From the NCBI GenBank assembly GCA_003104935.1, contig PQAE01000011.1, positions 1-46,407 of the forward strand: a stretch of DNA of 46,407 nt, in the 5' to 3' direction. This document shows positions 44,804 through 46,407 of the stretch, one piece after another. The notes beneath the pieces are model-generated. The model was not told the origin of the DNA, made no database searches, and worked only from the letters and a program-made list of their open reading frames with translations. Within the stretch, counting starts at the first letter, position 1, and each line of letters begins with the position of its first letter. The DNA comes from Parcubacteria group bacterium (GTDB taxonomy: Bacteria; Patescibacteriota; Patescibacteriia; UBA1558; GWA2-36-10). The translations under genes were made by a program, and so were the position numbers.

Positions 44804-45116
44804 TTTTGATGGATATAAAATTTTATTGGAGCAGAAACTTCAAAAAAGTATAAAAAACAACCTCCCGCAACAACTTAAGGAGGTTTTTGAATCAAAGCTA
44901 AAGTATCTATCTAAAAATCCATCCTATCCAAGCTTGAACACTAAAAGGTATGGTGTTAGCAAAAAAATACTAATAAAATTGGGAGTCAGTGAAGTATGGG
45001 AGTTTTATATAAACGGAAAAGAATATCGTTGTATCTTCTACGTTTCACACGGTGAAAAAATTATAATAATAGCTTATGTGGGCAATCATCAGCAGATAAA
45101 AAATAAATACTGTTAG
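44793..45116 (+). CDS. RelE/ParE-fold toxin
   Basis: The 107-residue protein has the RelE/ParE-like pattern: an N-terminal helical hairpin (residues 1-45), then VSEVWEFYINGKEYRCIFYVSHGEKIIIIAYVGNHQQ with Arg in the central strand. RelE-type toxins usually cut ribosome-bound mRNA and ParE-type ones target gyrase; which applies here is not clear. It overlaps the Panacea antitoxin gene. Confidence 0.83.
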   Translation: MNFSFDGYKILLEQKLQKSIKNNLPQQLKEVFESKLKYLSKNPSYPSLNTKRYGVSKKILIKLGVSEVWEFYINGKEYRCIFYVSHGEKIIIIAYVGNHQQIKNKYC

Positions 45117-45206
45117 TGGTTATCTAAAGTCGGGTATATAAATATATTCATCTTGCTGTTGGATAATCATTCTAACATCCCTGACTATGCGACCCCATCA
45201 GAGAAT

Positions 45207-45231
45207 CATTCCAATCGGAATGTTTTTTTGA
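45207..45231 (+). terminator. Terminator after the toxin-antitoxin operon
   Basis: CATTCC (45207-45212), loop AATC and GGAATG (45217-45222) are followed by TTTTTTTG. Confidence 0.8.
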
Positions 45232-45242
45232 TTTATTGTAGC

Positions 45243-45271
45243 TTTACAAGGAGATATTTCTGGAATATAAT
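45243..45271 (+). promoter_or_regulatory. Promoter of the S66 peptidase gene
   Basis: TTTACA (45243-45248) and TATAAT (45266-45271) are 17 bases apart and lie about 27 bases before the ATG. Confidence 0.65.
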
Positions 45272-45297
45272 GCTTCATATAAACTATTCCCATAGTT

Positions 45298-46308
45298 ATG
45301 AAAATAAAAAATATTCTACCGCCATCATTAAAACCTGGGCAGGCAATAGCAGTAATTGCTCCATCCAGCCCGGTTAGTGGTGTTTGTAAAGGGGAGACTA
45401 TTAAAAGGGGCTACGATTATCTAAGGGAAAGGGGCTATAAAATAATAGAAGGTGAATCAGTAAAAAGGTTAAGTAAAAAACACACAGCTGGGTCGGTTTC
45501 CATGAGAGTTGAAGAAATTCATAGTTTTGTAAAGAGAACAGACGTGGGCTGTATAATGGCTTTTTGGGGCGGGTATAACTGTAATCAGTTGCTGGATAAG
45601 TTAGATTACAAACTAATAAAACAATATCCAAAAATCTTTATTGGATTTTCTGACATAACAGCATTAACCACAGCGGTAACAACTAAAACCGGGTTAGTCA
45701 CCTTTTCAGGGCCAAGCGTGATATCGTTTGCCAAACCAACCCCTTTTCAGTATACTTGGGACTATTTTTGTAAAACCTGCATTAACCCTAAAGATTTTTG
45801 TCCCATAAGTGATTCTCTTCAATATTCTGATGATGCATATTACTTAAGAAAAGACGATAATCATCGTATAAAAAAGCATAACAAGGGAATGCGCATATTT
45901 AAAAATGGTCGGGCAAAAGGAAAAATAATAGTGGGCAATCTTCAAACCCTCTTGCTACTAAATGGCACAGAGTATCTTGGAGATTTTAAAAATAAAATCC
46001 TTTTTTTAGAAGAGGATGAATCTATAAACATAGCTTATTTTGATAGGTGCCTAGTGCAATGCGAGCAGTTGGGCTGGTTTAAAAAAATATCGGGCTTAGT
46101 TTTTGGTCGTTTTACCGAACAAACAAAGATAACTGAAAGCATTTTATTATCACTTTTTAAGGAACGTTTCAATCAAATTGATTTTCCTATTCTGTATAAC
46201 GCTGATTTCGGGCACTCCGATCCTATGTTTACGATTCCAAATGGAGGCGAGGTAAAGATTAACACTGCCGCAAAAGTAAAAATTATATTTAAAAAAGCGG
46301 TGGTATAA
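45298..46308 (+). CDS. S66 family LD-carboxypeptidase / MccF-like protein
   Basis: S66 serine peptidases either trim murein tetrapeptides (LdcA) or inactivate the antibiotic microcin C (MccF). The 336-residue protein has IAVIAPSSPVSG at the start, FWGGYNCNQLL, the nucleophile Ser in IFIGFSDITALT, and the C-terminal Glu and His, the latter in DFGHSDPM. The insertion around residues 160-205 and the NLQTLLLLNGTEYL segment are more like MccF than short LdcA. The protein has no signal peptide, so it acts in the cytoplasm. It has its own promoter and may be at or just beyond the edge of the integrated element. Confidence 0.88.
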   Translation: MKIKNILPPSLKPGQAIAVIAPSSPVSGVCKGETIKRGYDYLRERGYKIIEGESVKRLSKKHTAGSVSMRVEEIHSFVKRTDVGCIMAFWGGYNCNQLLDKLDYKLIKQYPKIFIGFSDITALTTAVTTKTGLVTFSGPSVISFAKPTPFQYTWDYFCKTCINPKDFCPISDSLQYSDDAYYLRKDDNHRIKKHNKGMRIFKNGRAKGKIIVGNLQTLLLLNGTEYLGDFKNKILFLEEDESINIAYFDRCLVQCEQLGWFKKISGLVFGRFTEQTKITESILLSLFKERFNQIDFPILYNADFGHSDPMFTIPNGGEVKINTAAKVKIIFKKAVV

Positions 46309-46323
46309 TTTTAGTTGATTAAT

Positions 46324-46407
46324 ATGATCAAAAAGGAATTAACACCTAACTTAGTTAGACAACTTCCCTATAACAATTTTGTGGGTGCAAGGTACCGTTT
46401 TTTTAGA
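46324..46407 (+). CDS. Start of an unidentified gene (cut by window end)
   Basis: An open frame of 28 codons starts MIKKELTPNLVRQLPYNNFV and runs off the window. It begins 15 bases after the S66 gene. Too little is visible to assign a family. Confidence 0.45.
   Translation, partial: MIKKELTPNLVRQLPYNNFVGARYRFFR

Overview
The window looks like a chromosomal piece of a Patescibacteria (candidate phyla radiation) bacterium, probably in the Parcubacteria/Falkowbacteria neighbourhood. This is inferred from gene content (a EndoQ-type PHP nuclease, a B12-dependent ribonucleotide reductase, sparse metabolism, many short proteins, large secreted beta-helix and Ig-like proteins) and from the many GC-rich palindromic repeats scattered between genes. 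The genetic code is standard. No species is claimed.

Layout. 1-700: end of an rRNA operon (23S 3' end, a tiny membrane-peptide ORF in the spacer, 5S, a bidirectional terminator). 0.7-3.9 kb: small basic genes, a DpnI-type methyl-directed restriction enzyme with a 53-residue downstream partner, EndoQ, and small membrane or basic peptides. 4.0-4.73 kb: a tRNA cluster (Val, Ala, Leu) mixed with palindromes and broken tRNA pieces. 4.7-12 kb: rplS, gmk, a RluA/RluD-type pseudouridine synthase, a 1164-residue surface protein, tRNA-Arg(TCG), tRNA-Lys and pilT. 11.8-16.8 kb: a B12-centred block on the minus strand (class II ribonucleotide reductase, corrinoid adenosyltransferase, a DUF4430 protein and a DUF6580-like membrane protein), with tandem NrdR-like boxes at the nrdJ promoter. 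17-20 kb: a beta-CASP nuclease, a CYTH protein and small proteins. 20-24.4 kb: an iron/sulfur/oxidative-stress block (Fur with a textbook Fur box, ferredoxin, IscS, IscU, superoxide dismutase, peroxiredoxin). 24.4-26.45 kb: a GC-rich orphan gene with a structured leader, then a gene-poor, hairpin-rich transcription unit. 26.6-34.5 kb: 2-oxoacid:ferredoxin oxidoreductase, a pilin-like protein, a 1212-residue Ig-like surface protein, rpe and rpiB. 34.6-35.1 kb: a tRNA-Arg(TCT) whose two halves flank a second, intact tRNA-Arg(TCT), followed by tRNA-His. 35.0-45.2 kb: an integrated element with a large serine recombinase whose 3' end runs into tRNA-His, several small mobile-element proteins, a MerR-like regulator, a type III restriction-modification system and a Panacea-type toxin-antitoxin pair. 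45.3-46.4 kb: an S66 (MccF-like) peptidase and the start of one more gene.

How the genes work together. The nrdJ-cobO-DUF4430-DUF6580 block reads as a route that would bring in a corrinoid, adenosylate it, and spend it on making deoxyribonucleotides. The Fur block couples iron sensing to Fe-S assembly and superoxide/peroxide removal, which fits the oxygen-sensitive KorAB enzyme nearby. DpnI and the type III system are two independent restriction barriers, one against methylated and one against unmethylated DNA. The most unusual signal is the repeated association of GC-rich palindromes with broken or duplicated gene ends, especially tRNA genes. The clearest case is the interrupted tRNA-Arg, whose acceptor and anticodon stems still match perfectly across an insertion that contains another tRNA-Arg.
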